From contig NZ_CP133592.1 in assembly GCF_031312595.1 (NCBI RefSeq), positions 1,302,001-1,366,000 of the forward strand: a DNA stretch of 64,000 nucleotides. Direction: 5' to 3'. The notes under the pieces were generated by a model. That model saw nothing but the letters and a program-made list of their open reading frames with translations. It did not search any database and had not been told where the DNA came from. Both the position numbers and the translations under genes were made by a program. This document shows positions 44,497 to 54,287 of the stretch, in pieces. How positions within the stretch are numbered: the stretch's first letter is position 1; every line of letters starts with the position of its first letter. Origin of the DNA: Methanolobus sediminis. GTDB taxonomy: Archaea; Halobacteriota; Methanosarcinia; Methanosarcinales; Methanosarcinaceae.

Positions 44497-47078
44497 ACTC
44501 CTGGCTCTTTTATAAGGGAAGAAATTGAAATGAGGACATCCTGTCCTCCCCAGTCCCCAATTGTGAATTTTGATTTTACCGGGACCAGTATACCTTCCTT
44601 ACTTATTAATGGTATCTCAGAAGTTGAGGATTTACCTGCCATGATCTCATCAAGTGTTGAAAGAACATCATCCTCCCATCCTTCAGGATAAAGCATGAGG
44701 AAATCTTTCATTTCAAGGTCTTTGAATGTGTAGTTCAGAGTATCGGCCAGTGAGGAGTTCACATGCAGAATGCTTCCCTGCAGGTCCATGATGAAGACCA
44801 TTTCATCAAGTACATTCAGAAGTGAATTCATATGGTTCTTGCTTTTCTGCAATCCGGAATCCTTCTTCATTCTGGAGATCACTATTCCAACCTGATTTGC
44901 AATGGTTTCTATAAGATTCCTCGAGCTGGCAGGAACCTCAAGTTCGGAATGGGAACCAAGTACCATGGCTGCAACCAGTTCATCATTGTGTTTTATAGGA
45001 ATGAAGGCCATTGCCTGCAAACCTTCATAGTCAAGTTTTGATGCAGGAAGCATCATATTGATCTCTGTGAAGTACTTATAAACCGGAAAACCAGTACTGA
45101 ACATGCGGGCCATAAGCGTATTAGGCTTGAAATGAGAAAGCGAATCTACAAAACTTTTTGAAAGTCCACGATAGGATACAGCATCAAATTCCCCTGTCTT
45201 TTTATCTACTACATACATGATGCCCGAATCTATTGATTTAGCTTCAAGGGTAAAATCAAGTAGCTTATCAAATGTATCTTCAAGGCTGCCGGTATCACCG
45301 AGAACATTATCAAGGTCACATTCCACACGCATGAAATTATTAGCTTGCTTGCGTTCGGTTATGTCAACAATGATACCCTGAAGATAATCTACCATGCCTC
45401 TCTGGTCATAATGAAGCATGGTCCTTTCATCAACCCACCTGACTTCGCCTGATTTTGTGAGAATCCTGTACTCCTGACTGAAATCCGAGAATCCTTCTCT
45501 GGAGGCCCTCTCAACCTCATTCCTGACCCTCTGTAGGTCAGAAGGATGAATGATGTCTCCATAGATGATCTTGCCTGTTATGAAATCATTAACAGTATAA
45601 CCAAACTGCTCGATATTATCTGATACGAACTCTACAGGCCAGTCCTGCTCCGGTTTCCATAAGAAAACAATGGCCGGACTTGAACTCATGATAGATTCAA
45701 GGACTCTGCGCATCCTCAATGCTTCATAAAGGATTTCAGTTGTCTGCTTGTACTGTACAAGTTTCCACATTCCTTCCATTAGAAGTGTGAGTTGCCTGAC
45801 ATCAGATTCGTCATAATCGCTTTTTTTGTTGGCTACACCTGCAACAGCAACTATCTGGTCATTATCAAAGACAGGGATAGTTATATGGCGGAGCATTTTC
45901 TCTTTTGTCCCTGGATATATCTCATCCACACGCTCTGTGTCATAGTCCCTGTTCACAATAACTGCTTTGCGTTCCCTTATAGCCTCTCCCCAGAAACCTG
46001 TTGAGCGGACAGGGTGTACAAATGGTTCTTCTGAATAATATTCATGGGAATCATAAGGCCAGTGATATGTTTCAAGAACATTTTGATTCTCATTGAGGAA
46101 TTCAAGGTAACCAATATTACTATTAGTAAGCTTCACTGCTTTTTCTATGGCATATTCCGCAATTTCACTCATTGGGGAATCCTGCATCTGATAGAGTTTC
46201 AGAAGGGCTTCAAGACGCATCTCGTTCAGATTTATGATCTCCTGAGCCTTTTTACTCAGTTCAACGTCTTCCATGATGCCGATACCACCAATCAGTGAGC
46301 CGTCGTTATCAAGTACTGGAGTGAAACTGGCCTTTACCATGAGTTTTTTCCCACTTATGGCAGAGAAATACTCACCTTCATAGTAACCGGGATTTCCAAG
46401 GAAAACAAGGTCAACAGCACTTTTCAGGTTTTCATCATTAAGAGAGGAGAGCACACTAAAACCTGCTATCTTCTTTACAGGGGCCCCTACTATATCTGAA
46501 AATGCTTTGTTGCAGTGAGTGATTATTCCATTCTCATCAAAGTAAATGATACCAACAGGTGAACTTTCAAAGATGATCTGGTACTTCTTTCCGGTTTCTA
46601 GCAACTCACGCTCGGTTTCTTCAAGCTCGGTGTTATCGATGATTATGCCCTGGAAATGAGTGATATCACCATTTTCATCTCTTTTAATGAAAGACCTCTC
46701 TGTTACCCAGCGAACGTCACCATCTTTGGTGAGCACACGGTAATTAAGGGAAAAATATGAAGTGTTCTTCTTTTCAGAGTGCTTTTTTACTTCGAAGTGT
46801 ATCCTGTCAAGATCGTCAGGATGAACTATATCCCCATAAAGTAGTTTCCCTGAAAGGAAATCCTCAGGAGTATAACCAAGGCGTGTAATGTTACCTGAAA
46901 CTGATTCTACCGGCCATTCTCCCTCTGCTTTCCAAATGAAAGAGATAACAGGGCTACTGTTGTAAACAGCTTCCAGTTTTTTGTCAATAGGAATAGAAGT
47001 AGATGTGTTTTCTTCCCCGGCCTTGGTCTTTCCTGGTCTGTTAGTTGAAATGTTCATCACTCCTGAACTTGCATTCAT
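44493..47078 (-). CDS. PAS/GAF multidomain sensor without kinase domain
   Basis: An 861-residue soluble sensory protein, convergent with hyuA1 and overlapping it by 4 nt. Domain order by eye: PAS (about 35-155, ending VRWVTERSF...GIIIDNTELEE), PAS (165-285), GAF (300-455), PAS (465-590, ending YLQGIIVDITERK), GAF (595-745), PAS (755-855). There is no histidine-phosphotransfer helix or HATPase domain and no membrane span. Related Methanosarcina sensors such as MsmS carry a C-terminal kinase and haem in a GAF domain. Absence of an output domain suggests it signals by protein contact. Ligand unknown. Confidence 0.8.
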   Translation of the reverse strand: MNASSGVMNISTNRPGKTKAGEENTSTSIPIDKKLEAVYNSSPVISFIWKAEGEWPVESVSGNITRLGYTPEDFLSGKLLYGDIVHPDDLDRIHFEVKKHSEKKNTSYFSLNYRVLTKDGDVRWVTERSFIKRDENGDITHFQGIIIDNTELEETERELLETGKKYQIIFESSPVGIIYFDENGIITHCNKAFSDIVGAPVKKIAGFSVLSSLNDENLKSAVDLVFLGNPGYYEGEYFSAISGKKLMVKASFTPVLDNDGSLIGGIGIMEDVELSKKAQEIINLNEMRLEALLKLYQMQDSPMSEIAEYAIEKAVKLTNSNIGYLEFLNENQNVLETYHWPYDSHEYYSEEPFVHPVRSTGFWGEAIRERKAVIVNRDYDTERVDEIYPGTKEKMLRHITIPVFDNDQIVAVAGVANKKSDYDESDVRQLTLLMEGMWKLVQYKQTTEILYEALRMRRVLESIMSSSPAIVFLWKPEQDWPVEFVSDNIEQFGYTVNDFITGKIIYGDIIHPSDLQRVRNEVERASREGFSDFSQEYRILTKSGEVRWVDERTMLHYDQRGMVDYLQGIIVDITERKQANNFMRVECDLDNVLGDTGSLEDTFDKLLDFTLEAKSIDSGIMYVVDKKTGEFDAVSYRGLSKSFVDSLSHFKPNTLMARMFSTGFPVYKYFTEINMMLPASKLDYEGLQAMAFIPIKHNDELVAAMVLGSHSELEVPASSRNLIETIANQVGIVISRMKKDSGLQKSKNHMNSLLNVLDEMVFIMDLQGSILHVNSSLADTLNYTFKDLEMKDFLMLYPEGWEDDVLSTLDEIMAGKSSTSEIPLISKEGILVPVKSKFTIGDWGGQDVLISISSLIKEPGV

Positions 47079-47845
47079 ATCTTTTAGATGATAGTATTTA
47101 CGGAATGTATTGCAATCAAACTCAACTCCCGTATATAGGATTTTCTGTTGATTACCTGTATTTTACAGAGGAAGTTGTTTTCGAGTATATAATAATGTCG
47201 GTTAGGAGTTTAGATACATATTACATAAAAGTTATGACAGAAATGTGAAATATAACGCATAAAGTGTATTCTATATATAAATGATTAAAGTAATTATTCT
47301 TATTCGGAATATTTGATAAATAAAGCACATGACAAAATATAAATAATAGTGTTTTTGGACTCATTTTGTAAATATGTAAGATGATTAATGTCGCAACACT
47401 CCTTTGAAAAAGAAAAAGCCATTATTACTCAAGGTTAAAACTCTTTTGTAGCAAAACTACAAACATTATCTATATATAACTTTCTAATTACTTGCAAACC
47501 CCATGATTGCGGACAGAATGGAAAAAAACAGAATCAACAAAGCTATTATTAGGTTAAAGGCAAAAACATGTGTTCAATTAGTAACCATAAAATATAAGTA
47601 CTAGATAGACCATACTGAGAAATAGAGATAAAACAACTTGCCTTGATTTAAATGGGTCTATATCATGGCTGAAATCTCAGAGGAAATTCTACTACCTCCT
47701 TCAATTGCTCCTCTGTTTTTCTCCACAAAAACAGAATGGAGCAAGAATTTCCTGCAAATTGATTTGTTTTTTGAGGTCAAAAAATGTCTTCATTTAAAAG
47801 AACTATTTACCCAACATTTGTTATTTCAGGCTAGGAGGTGCTCTG
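47079..47845 (+). promoter_or_regulatory. Long leader/promoter region upstream of hyuA2
   Basis: About 770 nt with no convincing gene. AAAATATAAATAATAGT at 47334-47350 is identical to the site at 29860; AAAATATAAGTACTAGA at 47589-47605 is the closer promoter candidate and predicts a leader of about 220 nt. A short ATG frame at 47665 has no family features and is treated as non-coding. Confidence 0.5.
47678..47734 (+). promoter_or_regulatory. Overlapping hairpins in hyuA2 leader, attenuator-like
   Basis: CAGAGGA (47678-47684) pairs with TCCTCTG (47709-47715), followed by TTTTT. The overlapping segment CTGTTTTT (47713-47720) can instead pair with AAAAACAG (47727-47734). The two stems exclude each other, like a terminator/antiterminator pair. 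Function is inferred. Confidence 0.35.
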
Positions 47846-49795
47846 ATGTACAGTCTTGGAATAGATGCCGGAGGCACCTATACTGACGCAGTGCTTATCA
47901 GAGACTCAGACGGAAAGATACTGAATTCCAATAAATCACTCACAACATACCCTGACATTTTAACAGGAATCAGAAACACCTTGGACGGACTGGATGAGCT
48001 GTATCTCAAAGATGTACATTACGTATCTGTTTCTACAACTCTTGCAACAAATAGCGTCCTGGAAAAAACAGGCTATCCGGTTGCACTCATTCTTGCAAAT
48101 AACACAGACATCCCCAACAGGTCAAAAATAGAACATTTCACTCTTGTCAGTGGCGGACATAACAGTGCAGGAAATGAAGTATGCCCTCTTGACCTGGATT
48201 CTGTACGTGACTTTGTCCTTAAAGTAAGAGATAAAGTCTCAGCATTTGCAGTTTCATCATATTTCAGTGTACGCAATCCTGACCATGAACTGAGGATCAA
48301 GGAAGTTATTACCGAACTAACCGGACTTCCGGTGGTCTGCGGACACGAACTTTCACAGGATCTTGGTGCATACGAAAGAGGGGTCACTGCATACCTCAAT
48401 GCCAGACTTATACCAATTTCCAGTCATTTCATGGAAGCCGTCAGTTCCGAAATGGAAAGGAGGAACATTGATGCAAAACTTATGATGCTAAAATGTGATG
48501 GCTCAGTTGTAGGCATCAGTGAAGCATTGAAAAGACCAATTGAGTCCGTATTCTCAGGACCTGCTGCAAGCCTTGTAGGAGCTGCTTTTCTTTCAAAGAA
48601 TGAGAATTGCACGGTCATTGATGTTGGAGGAACCAGCACCGATGTATCCCTGATTCACCGTGGAGTTCCTGAACTAAGCGAAGCCGGTGCCATAGTTGGC
48701 GGCTGGCAGACAAAGGTCAAGGCTATTCGCATGGAAACATCCGCAATGGGTGGTGACAGCCATGTCTGGGTAAGGAACCATTTGACAAATATCGGACCTC
48801 GCAGGGTAATCCCACTCTGCCTGGCTGCTGTTGAATATCCTGAGATAACTGAAAAACTGAAACAGAACCAGGTAATCCTCCGCAACCAGATAGGCGAGAA
48901 TCTTCAGCCTACAAAATTCTTTTTCAGATCAGGACTTGAGGCTTCTGATATAAGTCCTGATGAAGAAGAACTGCTTTCCAGAATTAAGGATAGACCACTA
49001 ACAGTAAGCGAAATTTACTGGAACGAAAAGAGACTTCCAAGTCCCGGAACTCTTGACCTGTTGATACAAAAACGACTCATCAAAGCAATTGGTTTCACTC
49101 CCACCGATGCACTTCATGTACTGGGAGAATATACTCAGTGGAACAGGGAAGCTTCAGTTCTTGGAGCTGGCATTCTGGCTGCACTCTCAGGAACTGATGA
49201 AAATGAGTTTTGTCTTGGAATAAAAAAAGAAGTTGCAAAGAACATGGCATTGAACCTTATTTCATTCCTGCTTGAAAATGTCAGCAGGGAAGAAATAGAA
49301 AAAGTGCTGAATGGAAAGTTCTTTGCAGGATTCAAAGTTGATCTTCCTGTAGTTCTTCTTGGAGGACCTGTGAAAGCCTATGAAAAAGAACTTGCAGAAT
49401 TTATAGATGCAGATATAATCCTGCCTGAATATTGTGATGTGGGAAATGCTGTCGGAGCAGTGGCAGGAAAAGGTTCCAGAAAACTGGAAGTTCTAATTAA
49501 GGCAAATTACACCGAATCGAAATACAATCTCAAAACATCTTCTTTTATTACTTTCTTCCCGGGGGGAAGGGAAGAATTCGCATCATATCATGAAGCCCTG
49601 GAATTCGGGGAAGAGATTGGCAGTAAGCTCATAATGAACTACATGAGTGATGCCGGACTGGACACCGCTGATGTTAGTATCGAGATGCATCGAAATGATA
49701 TAGTTACACATGAAGGCGGACTTCCTGTGGAAACAAGACTCAGTTTTTCTGGCATTGGAGAAGCTGGAAAGAACAGAAAAACGGAGGTAGAATAA
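47846..49795 (+). CDS. HyuA-family (hydantoinase/oxoprolinase) ATPase-fold protein 2
   Basis: A 649-residue paralogue of hyuA1 with the same motifs: GIDAGGTYTDAVLIRD, CGHELSQDLGAYERGVTAYL, PIESVFSGPAASLVGAAFL, and CTVIDVGGTSTDVSLI. It is closer to copy 3 than to copy 1 in the region around residues 90-180 (SAFAVSSYFSVRNPDHEL). AGGAGG lies 7 nt upstream of the ATG. Its stop overlaps the start of copy 3 by one base (TAATG), so the pair is translated together and may form a complex. Confidence 0.8.
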   Translation: MYSLGIDAGGTYTDAVLIRDSDGKILNSNKSLTTYPDILTGIRNTLDGLDELYLKDVHYVSVSTTLATNSVLEKTGYPVALILANNTDIPNRSKIEHFTLVSGGHNSAGNEVCPLDLDSVRDFVLKVRDKVSAFAVSSYFSVRNPDHELRIKEVITELTGLPVVCGHELSQDLGAYERGVTAYLNARLIPISSHFMEAVSSEMERRNIDAKLMMLKCDGSVVGISEALKRPIESVFSGPAASLVGAAFLSKNENCTVIDVGGTSTDVSLIHRGVPELSEAGAIVGGWQTKVKAIRMETSAMGGDSHVWVRNHLTNIGPRRVIPLCLAAVEYPEITEKLKQNQVILRNQIGENLQPTKFFFRSGLEASDISPDEEELLSRIKDRPLTVSEIYWNEKRLPSPGTLDLLIQKRLIKAIGFTPTDALHVLGEYTQWNREASVLGAGILAALSGTDENEFCLGIKKEVAKNMALNLISFLLENVSREEIEKVLNGKFFAGFKVDLPVVLLGGPVKAYEKELAEFIDADIILPEYCDVGNAVGAVAGKGSRKLEVLIKANYTESKYNLKTSSFITFFPGGREEFASYHEALEFGEEIGSKLIMNYMSDAGLDTADVSIEMHRNDIVTHEGGLPVETRLSFSGIGEAGKNRKTEVE

Positions 49796-51723
49796 TGCAA
49801 TACAGTCTTGGAATAGATGCCGGTGGTACATACACCGATGCAGTCATTGTCAGGGATTCTGACAGGAAAGTTGTTGATTCCAATAAAGCACTGACAACAT
49901 ATCCTGACCTTTTAACAGGAATTGAGAATGCAATTGATGGACTGGACAGCAAATACCTGCCTGATGTCGGATTAGTCTCAGTTTCAACAACCCTTGCAAC
50001 CAACACAATACTTGAAAAAACAGGTTATCCGGTTGCTCTTATTCTTATTGGAAAACATACCCTTCCTTCAAACATCCCCATAGAGAATTTCATTGTTGTA
50101 AAAGGTGGACACAACGTAGCAGGACTTGAAGATGATGTCCTTGATATTGAAGCTGTCAGGGAATATGCATTGAAAGTCAAAGACAGGGTTTCCGCTTTTG
50201 CAGTATCCTCATACTTCAGCATTCGCAACCCTGAACATGAGGTAAAAGTGAAAGATATGCTGTTGGAACTCACCGGACTTCCAATTGTCTGCGGACACGA
50301 ACTATCACAGGACCTCGGGGCATACGAAAGAGGTGTTACAGCTTACCTGAACGCGCAATTGCTTCCAATTGCTGACCAGTTCATCCATGCAATACTGACT
50401 GATATCAAAAAACGTGGTATCGATGCAAAGCTTATGATGCTCAAATGTGACGGGTCAGTAATAGGCATCCATGAAGCTATGGAAAGACCTATCGAATCTA
50501 TATTTTCAGGACCTGCTGCAAGTCTTATGGGCGCATCCTTTCTTTCAGGAAATGATACCTGTGCAGTTATCGACGTTGGAGGAACCAGCACCGATGTCTC
50601 ACTGAACTACGATGGCCTTCCCGAACTTGTGGATACAGGAGCCGTTGTCGGTGGCTGGCATACGAAAGTCAAAGCCATTCGCATGGAAACATCTGCAATG
50701 GGCGGTGACAGTCATGTGTGGATAAAGAGCCGAAACGTCAATATCGGACCACGCAGGGTGATTCCACTCTGTCTTGCTGCCATAAAATATCCGGGATTTA
50801 TGGAACTGTTGAAATCCGGCAGGACACCTTCAAGAATCCAGCTTGCTGAAAATGTTCAGCCTACTAAATTCTTTGTCAGAACAGGAAAAGAAGCCCCAAA
50901 TCTTAGTTCATTCGAGAAGGAGCTCATGGAAATAATAAATTATGATCCTGTCTCACTGAACGACATATTCTGGAAGATCGGGAAGCCAATATCCCCGGAT
51001 AGCGTTGATTCACTTATACAGAAAAGACTGGTTCAGGCAATCGGATTTACTCCAACTGATGCTCTCCATGTACTTGGAGAATACACGAAATGGGACCGTG
51101 AAGCCTCACTTACAGGAGCTAAGATCCTTTCAAGGCACATCTCAATGGATGAAACTGAACTTTGCAGGCATATAAAAAAGGAAGTTGCTATCAATATGGC
51201 ACTGGACCTCATGAGCTTCATGTATAAGGGAGTTTCAAAATCTGAGATCGAGAAGATGATACGCGGGGATTTCCTCTCACAGTTCAAAGTGAATGTTCCG
51301 GTGGTGCTTCTCGGAGGACCTGTAAGTTGCTATGTTGAAGAACTTAACAGGCTTATTGTTGCCGATATTATCGTTCCTGAACATGCCGATGTCGGAAATG
51401 CTGTGGGAGCTCTTGTGGGTAAAGGTGTCAAGACTATAGAGATACTTGTGAAGTCATTTTACAAGAAGACAGAAAGAAGCATTCTGGTGTTTTCTCCAGT
51501 GGAAAGAAGGGATTTCCCGACTTATTCAGAAGCTCTTGAATACGCAACCGATCACGGGAAAAAGCTGATACTTGAATATATGCAGGAATCTGACCTGAAA
51601 CCTGAAAATGTGAATATTGACATTAAAAGAGAAGATATCACAATGACTGATGGTGATGATGGTACCCCGATAGAAACAAAACTGATTTTCCTTGGTACCG
51701 GAATGCCTGAAAAAGAGAACTAA
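49795..51723 (+). CDS. HyuA-family (hydantoinase/oxoprolinase) ATPase-fold protein 3
   Basis: A 642-residue third paralogue, coupled to copy 2 with GGAGG inside the end of that gene. Motifs: GIDAGGTYTDAVIVRD, CGHELSQDLGAYERGVTAYL, PIESIFSGPAASLMGASFL, CAVIDVGGTSTDVSLN. The C-terminus has PEHADVGNAVGALVGKG, a further family-conserved block. All ATP-binding residues appear kept in the three copies, so none looks like a pseudogene. It converges with cydB. Confidence 0.8.
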   Translation: MQYSLGIDAGGTYTDAVIVRDSDRKVVDSNKALTTYPDLLTGIENAIDGLDSKYLPDVGLVSVSTTLATNTILEKTGYPVALILIGKHTLPSNIPIENFIVVKGGHNVAGLEDDVLDIEAVREYALKVKDRVSAFAVSSYFSIRNPEHEVKVKDMLLELTGLPIVCGHELSQDLGAYERGVTAYLNAQLLPIADQFIHAILTDIKKRGIDAKLMMLKCDGSVIGIHEAMERPIESIFSGPAASLMGASFLSGNDTCAVIDVGGTSTDVSLNYDGLPELVDTGAVVGGWHTKVKAIRMETSAMGGDSHVWIKSRNVNIGPRRVIPLCLAAIKYPGFMELLKSGRTPSRIQLAENVQPTKFFVRTGKEAPNLSSFEKELMEIINYDPVSLNDIFWKIGKPISPDSVDSLIQKRLVQAIGFTPTDALHVLGEYTKWDREASLTGAKILSRHISMDETELCRHIKKEVAINMALDLMSFMYKGVSKSEIEKMIRGDFLSQFKVNVPVVLLGGPVSCYVEELNRLIVADIIVPEHADVGNAVGALVGKGVKTIEILVKSFYKKTERSILVFSPVERRDFPTYSEALEYATDHGKKLILEYMQESDLKPENVNIDIKREDITMTDGDDGTPIETKLIFLGTGMPEKEN

Positions 51724-51787
51724 AAAGAAAGTCAAGTGTAACTCTAACATTAAATGAAAATTGAAATAAACAAAAAATAAAATGTTG

Positions 51788-51810
51788 AAACGGTTAGTAA
51801 TCAACCGTTT
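51788..51810 (-). terminator. Terminator overlapping the end of cydB
   Basis: AAACGGTT-AGTAATC-AACCGTTT, an 8-bp stem; on the minus strand it includes the cydB stop codon and is followed by a T-rich stretch (TTTTATTTTTTG). It can also serve hyuA3 on the other strand. Confidence 0.6.
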
Positions 51811-52837
51811 CTGTTTCTCTTATCTTTTCCCTGAACAATGTGTAAGCCCAGAGCTGGTAAATGATGACCAGTGGTACGAACACAAGTGCTCCCAGCAGCA
51901 TTACTGTAAGAGTAAGCTGGCTTGAAGCTCCCTGGTAGATGTCAATACCATATTCAAGTGCAATGGATGACTTGAGCATGTACGGATATATGCTTGCAAG
52001 GCCGGTTTCTACAATAAAGAGAATTACTCCAAGATTGCAGCAGAAGGCAAGGAATGTCTTTTCCTGCTTTGCAAATACAACTGCAAGGATGGCAGTTATA
52101 ACTGCAAGTGCCGGAAATACATAGAATGCAGGTGTTGCAGAGTAGTTAACTGTGAAGTTTGCAATTCCTGCAAAGGAATATGCAAGATACACAAGTGCAA
52201 GCACCAGAACTACAATGCTGCTCTTCTTTGCTAACTCTCCTGCCTTTGTACCAATCGGACCTTCTGTCTTGACCTTTATCCAGAGAGCACCTGATGTTGC
52301 ACTGATAAGCACGAAGAGGAGGCCTCCGATCAATGCATACGGACTGAAGAGTCCAAGAAGTGTTCCCTGGTAAACCAGGTTGTCAGCAATTGCAAGTCCC
52401 TTGAAGAAGTTTGCAAATGCAACTCCAAGTACAAGCGAGATCACAAGGCTTCCTGTGAACCATCCCCACATGAGAATATTCTGTATCTTCGGACTATCAT
52501 CCTTGTGGAGATACTCAACTGAGATCCCCCTCATTATAAGTCCAATAAGCAAGAGCATCATTGGAAGGTAGAGGAATGTGAACATCTTTGAGAATACCAG
52601 TGGGAAAGCGGCAAATGTTCCACCTGCAGCCAGTATGAGCCATACCTCATTTCCGCCCCAGAAGGGACCGACTGATTTCTGGATCTGGATTCTCTGCTTC
52701 TTGTCTGATGCAATGAACGGTGTAATAAGACCTGCACCCAGGGAGAATGAATCTACGATAAAGTAGACTCCCCATATTACACACCAGAGGAAGAACCAGA
52801 TGTTAGCAAGCAAATCCTGTGTCAGGAATTCCAGCAT
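51794..52837 (-). CDS. cydB: Cytochrome bd oxidase subunit II
   Basis: The second membrane subunit of the bd-type oxygen reductase. A 347-residue protein with eight hydrophobic spans; family signature near the start is WFFLWCVIWGVYFIVDSFSL followed by G-x-L, and GPFWGGNEVWLI(L) at about residue 70. The start was set at ATG 52837 with AGGAG 8 nt upstream, one base after the cydA stop. CydB binds no haem itself but stabilises CydA. Confidence 0.95.
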   Translation of the reverse strand: MLEFLTQDLLANIWFFLWCVIWGVYFIVDSFSLGAGLITPFIASDKKQRIQIQKSVGPFWGGNEVWLILAAGGTFAAFPLVFSKMFTFLYLPMMLLLIGLIMRGISVEYLHKDDSPKIQNILMWGWFTGSLVISLVLGVAFANFFKGLAIADNLVYQGTLLGLFSPYALIGGLLFVLISATSGALWIKVKTEGPIGTKAGELAKKSSIVVLVLALVYLAYSFAGIANFTVNYSATPAFYVFPALAVITAILAVVFAKQEKTFLAFCCNLGVILFIVETGLASIYPYMLKSSIALEYGIDIYQGASSQLTLTVMLLGALVFVPLVIIYQLWAYTLFREKIRETETVDY

Positions 52838-52838
52838 T

Positions 52839-54155
52839 TTAATCAACTCCTGCTGCATTGACAACTGTCTTCTTGATCAGGTAATACTCAAGGGCCCACA
52901 GGACCAGATAGAATCCGGTGATGAGCACGATACTCAGGAGGACTTCAGATGTCGGAACCGTTGAAATACCACTTTCTGTCTTAAGCAGTCCGTATACAAT
53001 CCATGGCTGCCTTCCTATCTCTGCTACATTCCATCCGGCTATTATGGCAATAAACGGAAGTGGGATAGACCACTGCATCAACTTAAGGTACAGATCAGAC
53101 TTGTACAGCTTTCCGGTCTTTTGCAGATATAGACCTGCAAGTGCTTCTGCTATGAACAGGAATCCGAGCATTGTCATGAGCTTGAAGTTCCAAAATACCA
53201 TTCCAACCGGTGGGATCTCGTCTGCTGGCATCTGGTTCAGACCGGTAATTGTACCACTGAAACTTCCGGTATACAGGAAGCTTGCAAGGCCAGGGATTCC
53301 AAGCAGTTCTATGCTGTTAGAACCTGTACTGGCATCCGGAACCTGTATTAGATACATCGGAACTGATGAACCGGTTTCCCATATCGCATCCATTGCAGCA
53401 CCCTTTGCTGGCTGAATTTCTGTAACATATTGTGCATAACCATGTCCGAGAACAGGAAGAAGAATTGCAGTTACAAGTGCAATTACTACTGCAATTTTGA
53501 ATGATCTCTTGAATACTTCGCTGTCATTCCTCTTGAGGAACTGATAGGCACATATTCCGAGAATAACAAATGCCGTGAGCAGATAAGCTGAAAGTAGTGT
53601 GTGAACCAGCATGTACCAGACATAACTGTTTGTAAGTAGTGCAAAGAAATCTGTCATTATGACCTTACTTCCATCAGGAAGTAGCTCGTATCCTACAGGA
53701 TTCTGCATGAACCCGTTTGCTGTGATGATCCAGAGTGAAGAGATGTTTGTTCCAAGAGCAACCATCCACATGGAAAATGCCTTGAGCTTCTGTCTGTTGC
53801 GGTCAAGGAATATCCATGCACCAAAGAAGGTTCCTTCAAGGAAGAAAGCCATTAGTGCTTCTACTGCCAGAGGTGATCCGAATACATCACCCATGAATTC
53901 TGAATATGGACCCCAATTCGTACCGAACTGGAACGTCATGGCAAGACCAGTAACAAGGCCTATTGCAAAATTAATTTTGAAAATCCTTCCCCAGAAATCA
54001 GCCATCTTTCGCCAGGTTTCGTCCCTGGTTTTGTAATAGGCTGTTTCCATGTAAGCCACCAGTAGTGCAAGTCCCAGTGTTAGTGGAACAAACAGGAAGT
54101 GGAATGCTACAGTTATAGCAAACTGCAGACGGCTTAAATATAACAATTCTAACAT
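52839..54155 (-). CDS. cydA: Cytochrome bd oxidase subunit I
   Basis: Haem-bearing subunit that reduces O2 to water without pumping protons; in methanogens it is thought to protect against oxygen. Conserved residues are present: His19 (haem d/b595 ligand), Glu99 and Glu107 (VEALMAFFLEGTFFGAW), a His near 185 (haem b558, LVHTLL) and GRQPWIVYG near the end. At 438 residues the Q-loop is short. The electron donor in a methanogen would be methanophenazine or a similar carrier, which is an inference. A GATAATAATTATTATC palindrome abuts the TATA box upstream. Confidence 0.95.
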   Translation of the reverse strand: MLELLYLSRLQFAITVAFHFLFVPLTLGLALLVAYMETAYYKTRDETWRKMADFWGRIFKINFAIGLVTGLAMTFQFGTNWGPYSEFMGDVFGSPLAVEALMAFFLEGTFFGAWIFLDRNRQKLKAFSMWMVALGTNISSLWIITANGFMQNPVGYELLPDGSKVIMTDFFALLTNSYVWYMLVHTLLSAYLLTAFVILGICAYQFLKRNDSEVFKRSFKIAVVIALVTAILLPVLGHGYAQYVTEIQPAKGAAMDAIWETGSSVPMYLIQVPDASTGSNSIELLGIPGLASFLYTGSFSGTITGLNQMPADEIPPVGMVFWNFKLMTMLGFLFIAEALAGLYLQKTGKLYKSDLYLKLMQWSIPLPFIAIIAGWNVAEIGRQPWIVYGLLKTESGISTVPTSEVLLSIVLITGFYLVLWALEYYLIKKTVVNAAGVD

Positions 54156-54271
54156 TCTTTATACCCCTATTTATTACTTTTACTTTGTTCGTTTTTGTCA
54201 ATTCCGGGAACAACCAGAATTCGCATTCTATTGGCATAATAACTATATTGTATTGATGATGTTAAATATCA

Positions 54272-54287
54272 GATAATAATTATTATC
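54272..54287. promoter_or_regulatory. 16-nt palindrome at the cydAB promoter
   Basis: GATAATAA-TTATTATC, a perfect inverted repeat about 117 nt upstream of the cydA ATG. It lies directly upstream of the likely TATA box (TGATATTTAACA on the minus strand). The shape resembles Fur/PerR/DtxR-class operators, so metal- or redox-responsive control is plausible. Confidence 0.5.

Noticed and set aside
47665-47886. 73-aa frame upstream of hyuA2
   Set aside because: No ribosome-binding site, no family features, and it runs over the leader hairpins and into hyuA2 in another frame.
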